Positions 15,955 to 23,630 of a DNA stretch of 64,000 bases are shown here, piece by piece. The position numbers were made by a program, and so were the translations under genes. Origin of the DNA: Eubacterium sp. OM08-24 (GTDB lineage Bacteria; Bacillota; Clostridia; Oscillospirales; Acutalibacteraceae). The stretch lies in contig NZ_QSTA01000002.1 in the NCBI RefSeq assembly GCF_003438075.1, positions 1-64,000 on the forward strand, read 5' to 3'. The stretch's first letter is position 1, and each line of letters starts with the position of its first letter. Below the pieces are notes generated by a model. That model made no database searches. It saw nothing but the letters and a program-made list of their open reading frames with translations, and had not been told where the DNA came from.

Positions 15955-17157
15955 ATGAAAGAACAAAAAGAGAGATTTTCAAAGCTTGAAAGAGCGTTCA
16001 AGATACTTGAATATTTAAAGCTGAATTCTGACAGCGAACACACTGTAACACAGGCGGCTTTAAGAAGAGAATCTGAAATCGAGCCGTATCTGGGTGACAA
16101 GGAAACCTATAACGACACGATTGTAAAAATGGCGATGGCTTTGAATTTTGATGAATACGGAGTAAAGTCTGAAAATGAATGGAAACTTATTTTTAAAGAT
16201 TTCGTCAAAAAATTCGGGGCTGAATCGCTTGATGAAAGCGATTCAGCAGATGAATATGACGATAATCAGACAATGAGAATCCGAGGGTTGTATTATAATC
16301 ATACTTTCACATATGAGGAAATTAACAGTATGATTGAAAGTATTTTGTTTTCAAAAACAATAGATACGGAATCTGCAAACAAGATTATTAAAAAAATAGA
16401 AAATAACCTGACAACCAAATTCTATAAAAAAGGTGCAAAGAATATTTGCAGAATAAAAGAGCCTGTGCTTGTCGACAGAGAAATCCTGCGTGAAAATCTG
16501 CTGAAGATTCAGCATGCAATAGATGACGGTGTGCAAATAAGCTTTACTTTTAACGGCTATGACAAGTACAAAAAGCTTGTGCCGAATCACAATAAGAAAG
16601 ATACGGTCAGTCCTTATTATATTGTTGCAAGCGGCGGAAGATACTATCTACTAGCTTGTAAAGAGCTTGTGTTTAGCGAGAAAACAATCACAAATATGTC
16701 GATATGGCGTATTGATTTAATGTCGGAAATTGAAATCCCCGGGAGAGATGAAAAACATAATATCAATGGTATTCCGTCAGTCAGCAAGTGGAAGGTTGAT
16801 AATCTTCCTCAGTCGTGGAGCGAAGATTTTCAGTTATCTCATTTGAATATGTCTTTTGATAATCCTGTAAAGATTAAATTGAGAATAAAAAGTCCAAAAG
16901 AAAAAGATAATCCGTCAAAGCCTTTGCGTGCTGATTACACTTTTATGTACGATTGGTTTGGTGATACATTTAAATACATAAGAACAGAAGAATCAGAACC
17001 ATATGACGATATAGTTGAAGTTAAGTGCAGTCCGTACGCTATGGCAAATTGGGCGTTGCAGTACAGCGACAGAGTAGAGATAATTGAACCTGAATCGGTC
17101 AGAAATATGGTAATAGAAAAGGTTATGAGTCTTAATAAAAAATATATAGAAAAGTAA
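15955..17157 (+). CDS. WYL-domain transcription regulator
   Basis: A 400-residue regulator. The N-terminal 110 residues (FKILEYLKLNSDSEHTVTQA) form a DeoR/HTH-like segment. The middle holds a WYL sensor domain (ISFTFNGYDKYKKLVPN, SPYYIVASGGRYYLLAC, NMSIWRIDLM), and the end is a WCX-like extension (WFGDTF, MANWALQYSDRVEIIEP). WYL proteins commonly sense nucleic acid or nucleotides and control defence genes. The gene lies divergent from 15305-15771 and directly precedes 17178 and 17719. Its own promoter and two neighbours share the CGG-N6-CCG element, so autoregulation is likely. AACGGAGG precedes the ATG. Confidence 0.82.
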   Translation: MKEQKERFSKLERAFKILEYLKLNSDSEHTVTQAALRRESEIEPYLGDKETYNDTIVKMAMALNFDEYGVKSENEWKLIFKDFVKKFGAESLDESDSADEYDDNQTMRIRGLYYNHTFTYEEINSMIESILFSKTIDTESANKIIKKIENNLTTKFYKKGAKNICRIKEPVLVDREILRENLLKIQHAIDDGVQISFTFNGYDKYKKLVPNHNKKDTVSPYYIVASGGRYYLLACKELVFSEKTITNMSIWRIDLMSEIEIPGRDEKHNINGIPSVSKWKVDNLPQSWSEDFQLSHLNMSFDNPVKIKLRIKSPKEKDNPSKPLRADYTFMYDWFGDTFKYIRTEESEPYDDIVEVKCSPYAMANWALQYSDRVEIIEPESVRNMVIEKVMSLNKKYIEK

Positions 17158-17177
17158 ATTTACAAAGGAGTGTAGAA

Positions 17178-17714
17178 ATGGAACTTATAATATCAATTAT
17201 AGCAGTTATAATTTCCTTTGTAACCTTTCTTTATACTGTGTTAGTTGAATACAGGGGCGAACAAAGGGAAAAGAAACAGTCAACATTAGAGGCGTTGAAT
17301 TTGTTACAGGAACAGGTTTTTGACAAATTAAATGAATATACCTTTGCAGAAATAAAGGATATTTCGGACAAATGGAATGAGTCGGCAGAAGAGAAAAGAA
17401 AATTTGTCACTGCGAAAAAAGGAACAGCAACTGAATTCTGGAACACTCATCATGAGTATGATAATACTATTAATGAATACAGGGTTCTGTCGGGGTACTT
17501 GGCAAGAATAGAGCATTTTTCATTGGGGGTAAATACCGGAATATATGATGTTAAAGTTACGGAAAGAGCGGCGACATCGTATTTAACAATGTTGTATAAA
17601 AAGCTTGAACCACTGATACTGACGAAAAACAATAGCAATAATTCTTCATATGAAAATAAATATCATAAAGAGTTTTGCAAATTGGTAACTGCCTTAACAA
17701 AATTGGAGGCATAA
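17178..17714 (+). CDS. Single-pass membrane protein of the WYL module
   Basis: A 178-residue protein with one N-terminal hydrophobic helix (IISIIAVIISFVTFLYTVLV) followed by a charged, largely helical cytoplasmic domain, a layout seen in several small DUF4760-type proteins. The ATG has AAGGAGTG upstream, and the gene starts 20 bases after the WYL regulator. No catalytic motif is evident. A membrane-anchored effector or sensor is possible, but this is only position and topology. Confidence 0.6.
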   Translation: MELIISIIAVIISFVTFLYTVLVEYRGEQREKKQSTLEALNLLQEQVFDKLNEYTFAEIKDISDKWNESAEEKRKFVTAKKGTATEFWNTHHEYDNTINEYRVLSGYLARIEHFSLGVNTGIYDVKVTERAATSYLTMLYKKLEPLILTKNNSNNSSYENKYHKEFCKLVTALTKLEA

Positions 17715-17718
17715 AAAT

Positions 17719-18120
17719 ATGTCAATAAAGGAGCTTATGATGATTAACGAGGAAACAATATTAAGCCTTTTGAAAATTTACAAGGATGATGAAAAAATAC
17801 TGAACACTATTCAAAGGTGTCTTATCTCCTTTGAGGAATATCACAGTCAGATTTATAAACTTGAAATATGTATGAAAATCTTTTCAAACGGCAATGTTGA
17901 TAAAGATAATTATAAAATTAAAATTGAAGAGCTTGATAAATCAAGAACTACATACCATAACGCTTTATTGGGTAATGTTAATGTGCTTAACAGACTGGCA
18001 GAGAAAAACACTTTACCACCTTTTTATGACGGAAAAGTGTCGCAGGATAGACCGTATCGCAGAGAGGTTGCAAACGGTGTTTTGCAATATGTTGAGAAAA
18101 TAGTTAAAAACAGATGTTAA
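17719..18120 (+). CDS. Uncharacterised small helical protein
   Basis: A 133-residue soluble protein, mainly helical, ending in a segment with NRLAEKNTLPPFYDGKVSQD and RPYRREVANGVLQYVE. The pattern recalls small DUF3232-type proteins found in Firmicutes islands, but I am not sure. The start (ATG 17719) has TTGGAGG upstream and follows the membrane protein by four bases, so it is in the same operon as the WYL regulator. Confidence 0.55.
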   Translation: MSIKELMMINEETILSLLKIYKDDEKILNTIQRCLISFEEYHSQIYKLEICMKIFSNGNVDKDNYKIKIEELDKSRTTYHNALLGNVNVLNRLAEKNTLPPFYDGKVSQDRPYRREVANGVLQYVEKIVKNRC

Positions 18121-18145
18121 TAAATTCAAGAATATATTATTTAAG

Positions 18146-18176
18146 CGGAAAAAGCCGAGCAAATATTTGATAGAAT
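18146..18176 (+). promoter_or_regulatory. Promoter with CGG-N6-CCG element, copy 3
   Basis: CGGAAAAAGCCG (18146-18157), then 13 bases, then TAGAAT (18171-18176), upstream of the gene at 18249. The flanks TTTAAG before and AGCAAAT after match copies 1 and 2 respectively. Confidence 0.65.
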
Positions 18177-18248
18177 GAAGTTATTGATTGATTAAGCAGT
18201 CAGATTTAATGTATTTAGACTTTAAAAATAAATTGAGGAGAAATTAAA

Positions 18249-19436
18249 ATGGGATATGACAGAATTGAAACATTCGTTAAAAACGAAGAAAAACCATATG
18301 AATACTGCTTGGATTTTGAATACGGTAATTCAGCCTATGAAGCACTTAATCCGATAGAAAGGTATCTTGCCTATAAATCAACAGGCGTAAAGATTGATAA
18401 AGATAAACAAAACCTTAGTAATGCCGAAAAGTTTTGTCTGAATAGCCTGAACACATACGGTGATATTCCCGATTGTGATGGCTCTGACGGAAGAAATGCG
18501 CTTACCCTTGATGTTTATAAAAAACTCTGGAATTGGGAAAAGGGATATTATTCCTCAGGTGTAATTTCAACTCCGAATTTTCAGGGCGAGTTTGGCGGAG
18601 ATACGATGAATTCAATGCAGACAACTTTTAATGCATTAATGGGTTATGCTCTGAGCAAATCTGAAAACAGTAATTTAAGGCAGTATCAAAAGAATAATTA
18701 CAGCTTTATGGACTGCTTACAGATATATTGTAATTATCCAAAAGAACTTCTTTTTGAACTTCAAAAAGAGCCTTACTTTATTCGATTTGCTGATTTATAT
18801 CATACGATAGGAAATATGGTGCTTGTTCCTCGTCGCTTTAACAGTGGTAGATACGGAAAAACTTTTGATTTTTGGGATTCTTCTTTAGTATGGCTCAAAA
18901 ATGACGGCTTTGCATACGGTAATCAGCTTTTGTTTGATAAGCGTAATTTCACTAAATATATAAATTACTTCTATTTATGGGATTATGTGGAAAGTGTAAA
19001 TGGAGAATATAAGGTCAAGCCTTTGTTTGATTCTCACAGTAATATTGAGAACGGTAATGTCAATAATTCCTTGCCTTGGACAAATATCAGTAATGAACAG
19101 GATTTAAAGCAGTTTTTAAAAAATGCCTGTGAAAACATAAGTAAGCGTGGTTCCTTTATGTCAATTCTTATGAGGCTTAGAAGCGCTGATAATCCAAAGC
19201 TAAAAGAAATATCCGATGAATATTTCAATATTATTCAAGGTGACTTCCTTCATAATGTGCATATGGATGGCTATAATGATGCAGTGACAATACTTTTGAG
19301 ATTGTTGGAAAACTTTGATGATAAAAACGACAAAGATTATAAGCTTTTGTATGATGGGATTATGTCATTATATAAATTAAACGTGAATTCTGACAGAGAA
19401 AGTATAAGCAAATCAGCTGTACATAATTTCAATTAA
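18249..19436 (+). CDS. Uncharacterised 395-residue protein with its own module promoter
   Basis: A soluble, aromatic- and Asn-rich protein. Features are FGGDTMNSMQTTF, LLFELQKEPYFIRFADLYHT, NMVLVPRRFNSGRYGKTFDF, and a helical C-terminus. I recognise no family with confidence. It has GAGGAG upstream of the ATG and is preceded by the third copy of the CGG-N6-CCG promoter, so it belongs to the WYL regulon of element A though it is a separate transcript. Candidate effector by position. Confidence 0.6.
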   Translation: MGYDRIETFVKNEEKPYEYCLDFEYGNSAYEALNPIERYLAYKSTGVKIDKDKQNLSNAEKFCLNSLNTYGDIPDCDGSDGRNALTLDVYKKLWNWEKGYYSSGVISTPNFQGEFGGDTMNSMQTTFNALMGYALSKSENSNLRQYQKNNYSFMDCLQIYCNYPKELLFELQKEPYFIRFADLYHTIGNMVLVPRRFNSGRYGKTFDFWDSSLVWLKNDGFAYGNQLLFDKRNFTKYINYFYLWDYVESVNGEYKVKPLFDSHSNIENGNVNNSLPWTNISNEQDLKQFLKNACENISKRGSFMSILMRLRSADNPKLKEISDEYFNIIQGDFLHNVHMDGYNDAVTILLRLLENFDDKNDKDYKLLYDGIMSLYKLNVNSDRESISKSAVHNFN

Positions 19437-19459
19437 AAAGAAAAAACAAGAAGAGAGCG

Positions 19460-19555
19460 AAAATTAATCGTATAACGACACTTCGTCAGTTATGGGATGA
19501 AATAGGAATAGAACATTGGACATATGCTGTAGAAGGAATTAACGAGGAGAAATAA
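19460..19555 (+). pseudogene. Short C-terminal gene remnant
   Basis: The spacer before the lipoprotein gene can be read as KINRITTLRQLWDEIGIEHW then TYAVEGINEEK and a stop, without a start codon. The composition looks protein-coding, so this is probably the end of an eroded gene. The last bases double as the ribosome site (GAGGAG) of the next gene. Confidence 0.3.
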
Positions 19556-19557
19556 AA

Positions 19558-20370
19558 ATGCGTGCTGTTTACAAAATATTTTTATCTGTATTAATTATTG
19601 CTGTTGCACTTTTTAGTTGTTCTTGCGGCGGTGAAAGTTCTGAATTGCAGGAAACAACTGCAACGCAGGTAATACTGTCAACAAAAGCAACAGAAGCTCA
19701 AACGACAGAGCCAATGACAGTTCAGGAAACGACTAAGAAAACTGAGCATGCAACTGAGAGTGCGACAGAGAAGGATGTTAGTAATGCTGAAAAGGGAGAA
19801 AAAACTGTAGCTCTTAACAATGAATATACCACTCGTTATCAGGAAGTGAATCAGGTTACATATCCTACATTTGTATTTAATTATCCCGATAATTGGAGCG
19901 TTACAAAAGAAGAATGCGATCAGCAGGAGGAGCTTGTTACTCTCGAAAACGATGGAGGTGCAAGCGTGACATTTTTACATTACTCAGGTGAATTACAGGG
20001 TGGCGGCAGCGGAGTTTATATGAATAAAGAAGAAATCAGTAAAGTTGCTTCTTCACAATTTGTTCCGGGTTTTGTACAGGCAACAGACCATAGTTCACTT
20101 GGTGAATTTATGGTAGCAAGGATAAAAACAATAGGAAAACTAAATATGCAAACCGACAGAGAGTACAAAGAGGTTGATGGAAATGTTGCATATGCTGTAC
20201 TTCCCGTTAGTGAAGAGGGCATAAGAGAGGGCGTAAGAAGAGCAATAAGCGGTGAATATACCTTCTGGTATTCAAGTACAATTTCATTTACTGCTTCTAC
20301 CCCAGAAGAATTTACACCGCAGGAAGAAAAGGAGGTTATCGCAATACTCAGCAGTTTCAGAATAGCATAA
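19558..20370 (+). CDS. Lipoprotein with Thr/Glu-rich linker
   Basis: A 270-residue secreted lipoprotein. It has a basic start, a hydrophobic signal (IFLSVLIIAVALFSCSC) with lipobox Cys at about 21-23, then a Thr/Glu/Ala-rich low-complexity linker (about 25-85). A globular domain follows (YPTFVFNYPDNWSVTKEE to the end), which resembles the PsbP-like or DUF-type folds of Clostridial surface lipoproteins. It would be anchored outside the membrane. GAGGAG precedes the ATG. Its cargo role in element A is unclear. Confidence 0.75.
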   Translation: MRAVYKIFLSVLIIAVALFSCSCGGESSELQETTATQVILSTKATEAQTTEPMTVQETTKKTEHATESATEKDVSNAEKGEKTVALNNEYTTRYQEVNQVTYPTFVFNYPDNWSVTKEECDQQEELVTLENDGGASVTFLHYSGELQGGGSGVYMNKEEISKVASSQFVPGFVQATDHSSLGEFMVARIKTIGKLNMQTDREYKEVDGNVAYAVLPVSEEGIREGVRRAISGEYTFWYSSTISFTASTPEEFTPQEEKEVIAILSSFRIA

Positions 20371-20896
20371 TTTTATAATAACATGATACGAGGGTTACAT
20401 GTTATTTGCAGTTACTATTCGTATGAAGATGCCCCTTGCCCAATACACTCTCTGGCATTATCGGTGACAGAAGTTTAAGTCTGCGATTAGCCTCCAATAA
20501 TAACCATTCTGATGATTTTAAAAAGCAGCCCAGAAGTGATATAGCCAAAATAGTGCGTAGCTATGAAAAAAGCAAAAACAATGTGAACATTGCAGTGCTA
20601 AAGGAGAACTTAGAAAGGATTTACCGTGGGCAAAAACCTTATGTGATGACTGCTATGAAAAGTCTGATAAAAAGTACTCACCTAACAGATAACCTTTACA
20701 AAAGACAAGATGATTGAGAACAGGTGGAAGTTATGTTAATTCACGAAGAAAACCGCTGTAATATTAATTAGATACAAATTGGCAAAACTACCTTTTGTTC
20801 TATTTATGAGTGTAAAAAGGCCATTCTAAAAGTTGAATTGCAGGATTATTCATGAATGTGAAATATATAGTATATTCAGTGGGACACATTTATAAA
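20371..20896. other. Mostly non-coding tail of element A cargo
   Basis: One plus-strand frame (20436-20717, TTG start, 93 codons; RSDIAKIVRSYEKSKNNVNI, then LERIYRGQKPYVMTAMKSLI) has protein-like composition but no good ribosome site. It may be a remnant or a small gene. I see nothing else in this stretch. Confidence 0.3.
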
Positions 20897-20926
20897 TCAA
20901 AATATGCTACGCTGTAAACAAAGAAA
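20897..20926 (+). repeat. Dispersed boundary motif, copy 3
   Basis: The motif with core GCTGTAAACAAAGA lies between the last cargo of element A and its right-end att arm. Confidence 0.5.
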
Positions 20927-21168
20927 AGGCTTTGGAAAATTAATTTTTTCTCAAAGCCTAAATTTATTGGTCATTCGATATTCTTGACGATATAATGAAG
21001 CTGACATGATAATACAGCGGTAGATGTGATAATTTTTGATGCTATTTTGATGATGTAGCAGACGGAAATGTTGGAATTATTAGCACCGGTTGAACATTTT
21101 GACGCCTGAAATAAGTGTCAAAAGTGGAAAATCAAACCGTGCTCCGTACATAAAAATATATCAAAAAA

Positions 21169-21193
21169 CGGCTTAAACGCAGTGCTTAAGCCG
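21169..21193 (-). terminator. Element-borne terminator beside the att site
   Basis: The stem CGGCTTAAAC / GCTTAAGCCG with flanking A6 gives a minus-strand hairpin plus T-run immediately downstream of the tRNA-derived att. It is homologous to 57119-57143 beside the intact tRNA-Trp, so the element supplies a replacement terminator when it enters the tRNA. Confidence 0.65.
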
Positions 21194-21201
21194 TTTCTCA
21201 A

Positions 21202-21246
21202 TGGCAGGGGCAGAAGGACTTGAACCCTCGGCACGCGGTTTTGGAG
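21202..21246 (-). repeat. attachment site between elements A and B
   Basis: The same 45 tRNA-Trp 3' bases as at 3690-3734 and 57152-57196, in the same orientation. It is both the right att of A and the left att of B, the signature of tandem accretion. Confidence 0.85.
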
Positions 21247-21563
21247 CGACTGTTGAAAGCTCAAAACTGCATAGACAAGCCACTATTTAAGCCAAATTCA
21301 TAGCATCAAAATTACATTTTCGTGGTTTTGATGCTTTTTTGATGCTATTGGTATTTTTAAGCTTACAATATAATAGCTGATGACTTTTTTATTCTATAGA
21401 AATTTCAAATGCTGACGGTATGCTAAAATAACATCCTTTATTGCAGTGTATGGTAACATGCTAAAATCAATCTGTCAATCAATTCATAACTCAAATTTTG
21501 CGCCGCTGTAAACAAAGAATACAAAGCGGAAACAGATTCGTTTTATTTTTTCAGTATATTAAA
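21247..21563. other. Left end of element B, non-coding
   Basis: Homologous to 3735-3950 of element A. It contains two TTGATGCT-type repeats at about 21328-21352 and the boundary motif at 21491-21520. No gene is supported. Confidence 0.45.
21491..21520 (+). repeat. Dispersed boundary motif, copy 4
   Basis: The copy in the left end of element B, core GCTGTAAACAAAGA, is at the position homologous to copy 1 in element A. Confidence 0.5.
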
Positions 21564-23630
21564 CTATATGTTTTTGCTGATTTTTACATATTCTCGCAGA
21601 TATTTGAATGGGAAAGGTACAACGGTATATTGACCGTTGCGTACAAATTCAACGGAGAGAAGTGGTAACAGGTCCTTGAATTCTATTTTCTTTTCTGATA
21701 TTATTTTACGAATAATACAAGCTCTGCTGACACCGGATCTTCTAAGCGATTTTTCTCCTGCATAATAGTACACTTCTTCACCCTCTTCAAGAACAAAATC
21801 CTTTTTAAAACAGCATATATTTACGATATTACTCATAAGGTATTCGTCATTTTTTAGACTTTGGATTCTCGGATGCATCCACACACCATATTTATCGCGC
21901 ATATACTTATTTAGATCAATAGCATACTTTTTTTGCATATTCATAAATCTGCGAATTTCATACTTTGTAAGAACAGGTTGCTGCTCTCTTATAATTGCTA
22001 TAAGATTGTTTGTTTCATCAGCGTACTGTGGATATTCTGATGAAAATGCATTAATCATATTAATTAGATTTTCTTTTCGTACTGCTGTGTTTGGGTTGGT
22101 TTCTTTAAGTGCCATGTTAAGTTTGTAAATGTCAGGAATGGTAAATTCGCAGGTCCTCACAATTGCGTGTATATTATTAATATCAGAAAACATAAGACCT
22201 TCAACACTGTTACATACCCTGCTGTTTTCTTTGTTGTATTCTGAATACATAAGCATTATTCGTTCTTTATCAGTACTTTCTGTGGGTTCAATATCATTAA
22301 AGGTTTCAAAATTCAAATCACCTGTTGGTGTTACTGTCATCATATTGTATTCAAAGTGAGAATCAGGGTATGTATATCCTTCTATCTTTTCTCTTGTTAC
22401 AAACGACCAGGTTTTGTCTGTCTTTAGTTGTGTCCAATCATAAATAGAGAGTTTACGACTATAAATATCCCCTTTAATTATTAATTCCTGGACTACCTTT
22501 TTTACCATGTTTCTTAATTTTTCCTCGCTATGGTTTTCAACTATAATATGTTGAACAATCAGACCGTTGTTATCATCTTTGTGTGGGTCCGGTAACTTAT
22601 TATTTTCATAGTATTTCTCACCATAGATAATACGGATATTGTAACCGCTTTCTGAGGTTGTATCTATCAGAGGGTGTATATTGTAATCACTTTCAAGAAT
22701 GCGAACAATGCTGTCAAGCATTGATTCGGACTGTTTGTCCTTGCAGTAGTCGGATATGGTAACGTCTTTTTCACTAAGCATTTTTCCGAATTCTTCTACG
22801 CTGATTTCAGTCTTTTTGCTTTTTTTAATTTCCGTTTTATCAACAGCATCGTATGAGTCATATTCAAGTGTTAAGTAATCAGACAGTTTTAGCTTTACAT
22901 CTTCAAGAAACTTATTCATTATACCCAGTTTGCTTCTGGAAAATTTTTCTGGGTTTTCATAACATAAAAATTCTACCGTATTGTGGGAATTTTTATATGA
23001 ACCCAGCGCAAAGGTGTCCTTTAGGTCAACTTTGTCACTTTTCAGTTTTTTTCTGAAAGCTCCTGTTTCGGCGTCTATTATGTAGAAACTGCCCTGTTTT
23101 GAATAACTGTTTTTCCTGAATGTCTTGACATCAAGGGTTAAGTACATTCCCGGCTTAAGTGAAATCTGGAGGAATCGGAACATATATATTTCTTTAGTTG
23201 ATTTGTCTCTTATCGGGGATGTGCTGTCGCCATAGTATAACTTACCTGTAAGATTATTATAGGAGAACAACTCTCTTTTAGGAGTTTTCATAGAATTTAT
23301 AAGCAGTTGCGCAAGAAGTCTGTCATTGTAATAGAAAACTCTGTTTCTTTCAGCCTTATCCAGCACATTGATTTTTTCTACGGTAACATTTGGATACTGC
23401 TCTTTTATTTCTCTGCTAAAATTGAGATTATATGCTTTGCCTTTTTGAAAGAGGACAAGTGCTTCTTTTCCAAAAGAATGTTGTACTGCAAGTGCCTTGT
23501 ATTCAGCGGTAGGAATATCAAGGATATTTGTATTGTATAAACCTGTTGTACCTTTGACAAAGTAAATGTCAAAATCCCTTTCTATATTTTCATAGTTGTA
23601 TTCTGCTCGAAACTTGTTGGTAAGTATCAT
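21564..23630 (-). CDS. ddmE: DdmE-like prokaryotic Argonaute-type protein
   Basis: A 688-residue soluble protein, coupled to the upstream helicase-nuclease by an ATGA overlap. Size, gene order and the partner match DdmE, the Argonaute-like guide component of the DdmDE plasmid-elimination module known from Vibrio cholerae, which uses DNA guides to recruit DdmD to plasmid DNA. The C-terminal third (from about 450: NSVEGLMFSDINNIHAIVRT, NMQKKYAIDLNKYMRDKYG) would hold the MID/PIWI part. I cannot see a complete catalytic DEDX set, which fits the inactive PIWI of DdmE but is not proof. The identification leans on the pairing, and an unrelated helicase partner is possible. Confidence 0.62.
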   Translation of the reverse strand: MILTNKFRAEYNYENIERDFDIYFVKGTTGLYNTNILDIPTAEYKALAVQHSFGKEALVLFQKGKAYNLNFSREIKEQYPNVTVEKINVLDKAERNRVFYYNDRLLAQLLINSMKTPKRELFSYNNLTGKLYYGDSTSPIRDKSTKEIYMFRFLQISLKPGMYLTLDVKTFRKNSYSKQGSFYIIDAETGAFRKKLKSDKVDLKDTFALGSYKNSHNTVEFLCYENPEKFSRSKLGIMNKFLEDVKLKLSDYLTLEYDSYDAVDKTEIKKSKKTEISVEEFGKMLSEKDVTISDYCKDKQSESMLDSIVRILESDYNIHPLIDTTSESGYNIRIIYGEKYYENNKLPDPHKDDNNGLIVQHIIVENHSEEKLRNMVKKVVQELIIKGDIYSRKLSIYDWTQLKTDKTWSFVTREKIEGYTYPDSHFEYNMMTVTPTGDLNFETFNDIEPTESTDKERIMLMYSEYNKENSRVCNSVEGLMFSDINNIHAIVRTCEFTIPDIYKLNMALKETNPNTAVRKENLINMINAFSSEYPQYADETNNLIAIIREQQPVLTKYEIRRFMNMQKKYAIDLNKYMRDKYGVWMHPRIQSLKNDEYLMSNIVNICCFKKDFVLEEGEEVYYYAGEKSLRRSGVSRACIIRKIISEKKIEFKDLLPLLSVEFVRNGQYTVVPFPFKYLREYVKISKNI

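Larger units (their letters stand above)
3690..21246. mobile_element. Integrative mobilizable element A in tRNA-Trp
   Basis: A 17.5-kb element bounded by two direct copies of the 3' 45 nt of tRNA-Trp (3690-3734 and 21202-21246). It holds an agr-like signalling locus, a bacteriocin-like ABC operon, oriT, mobC, a broken relaxase, a tyrosine integrase and a WYL-regulated module. Its inner left end (3735 on) resembles that of element B (21247 on), and its right end resembles B's right end (56975 on). It has no visible excisionase, and its relaxase is truncated, so it is probably not self-sufficient. Confidence 0.8.
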
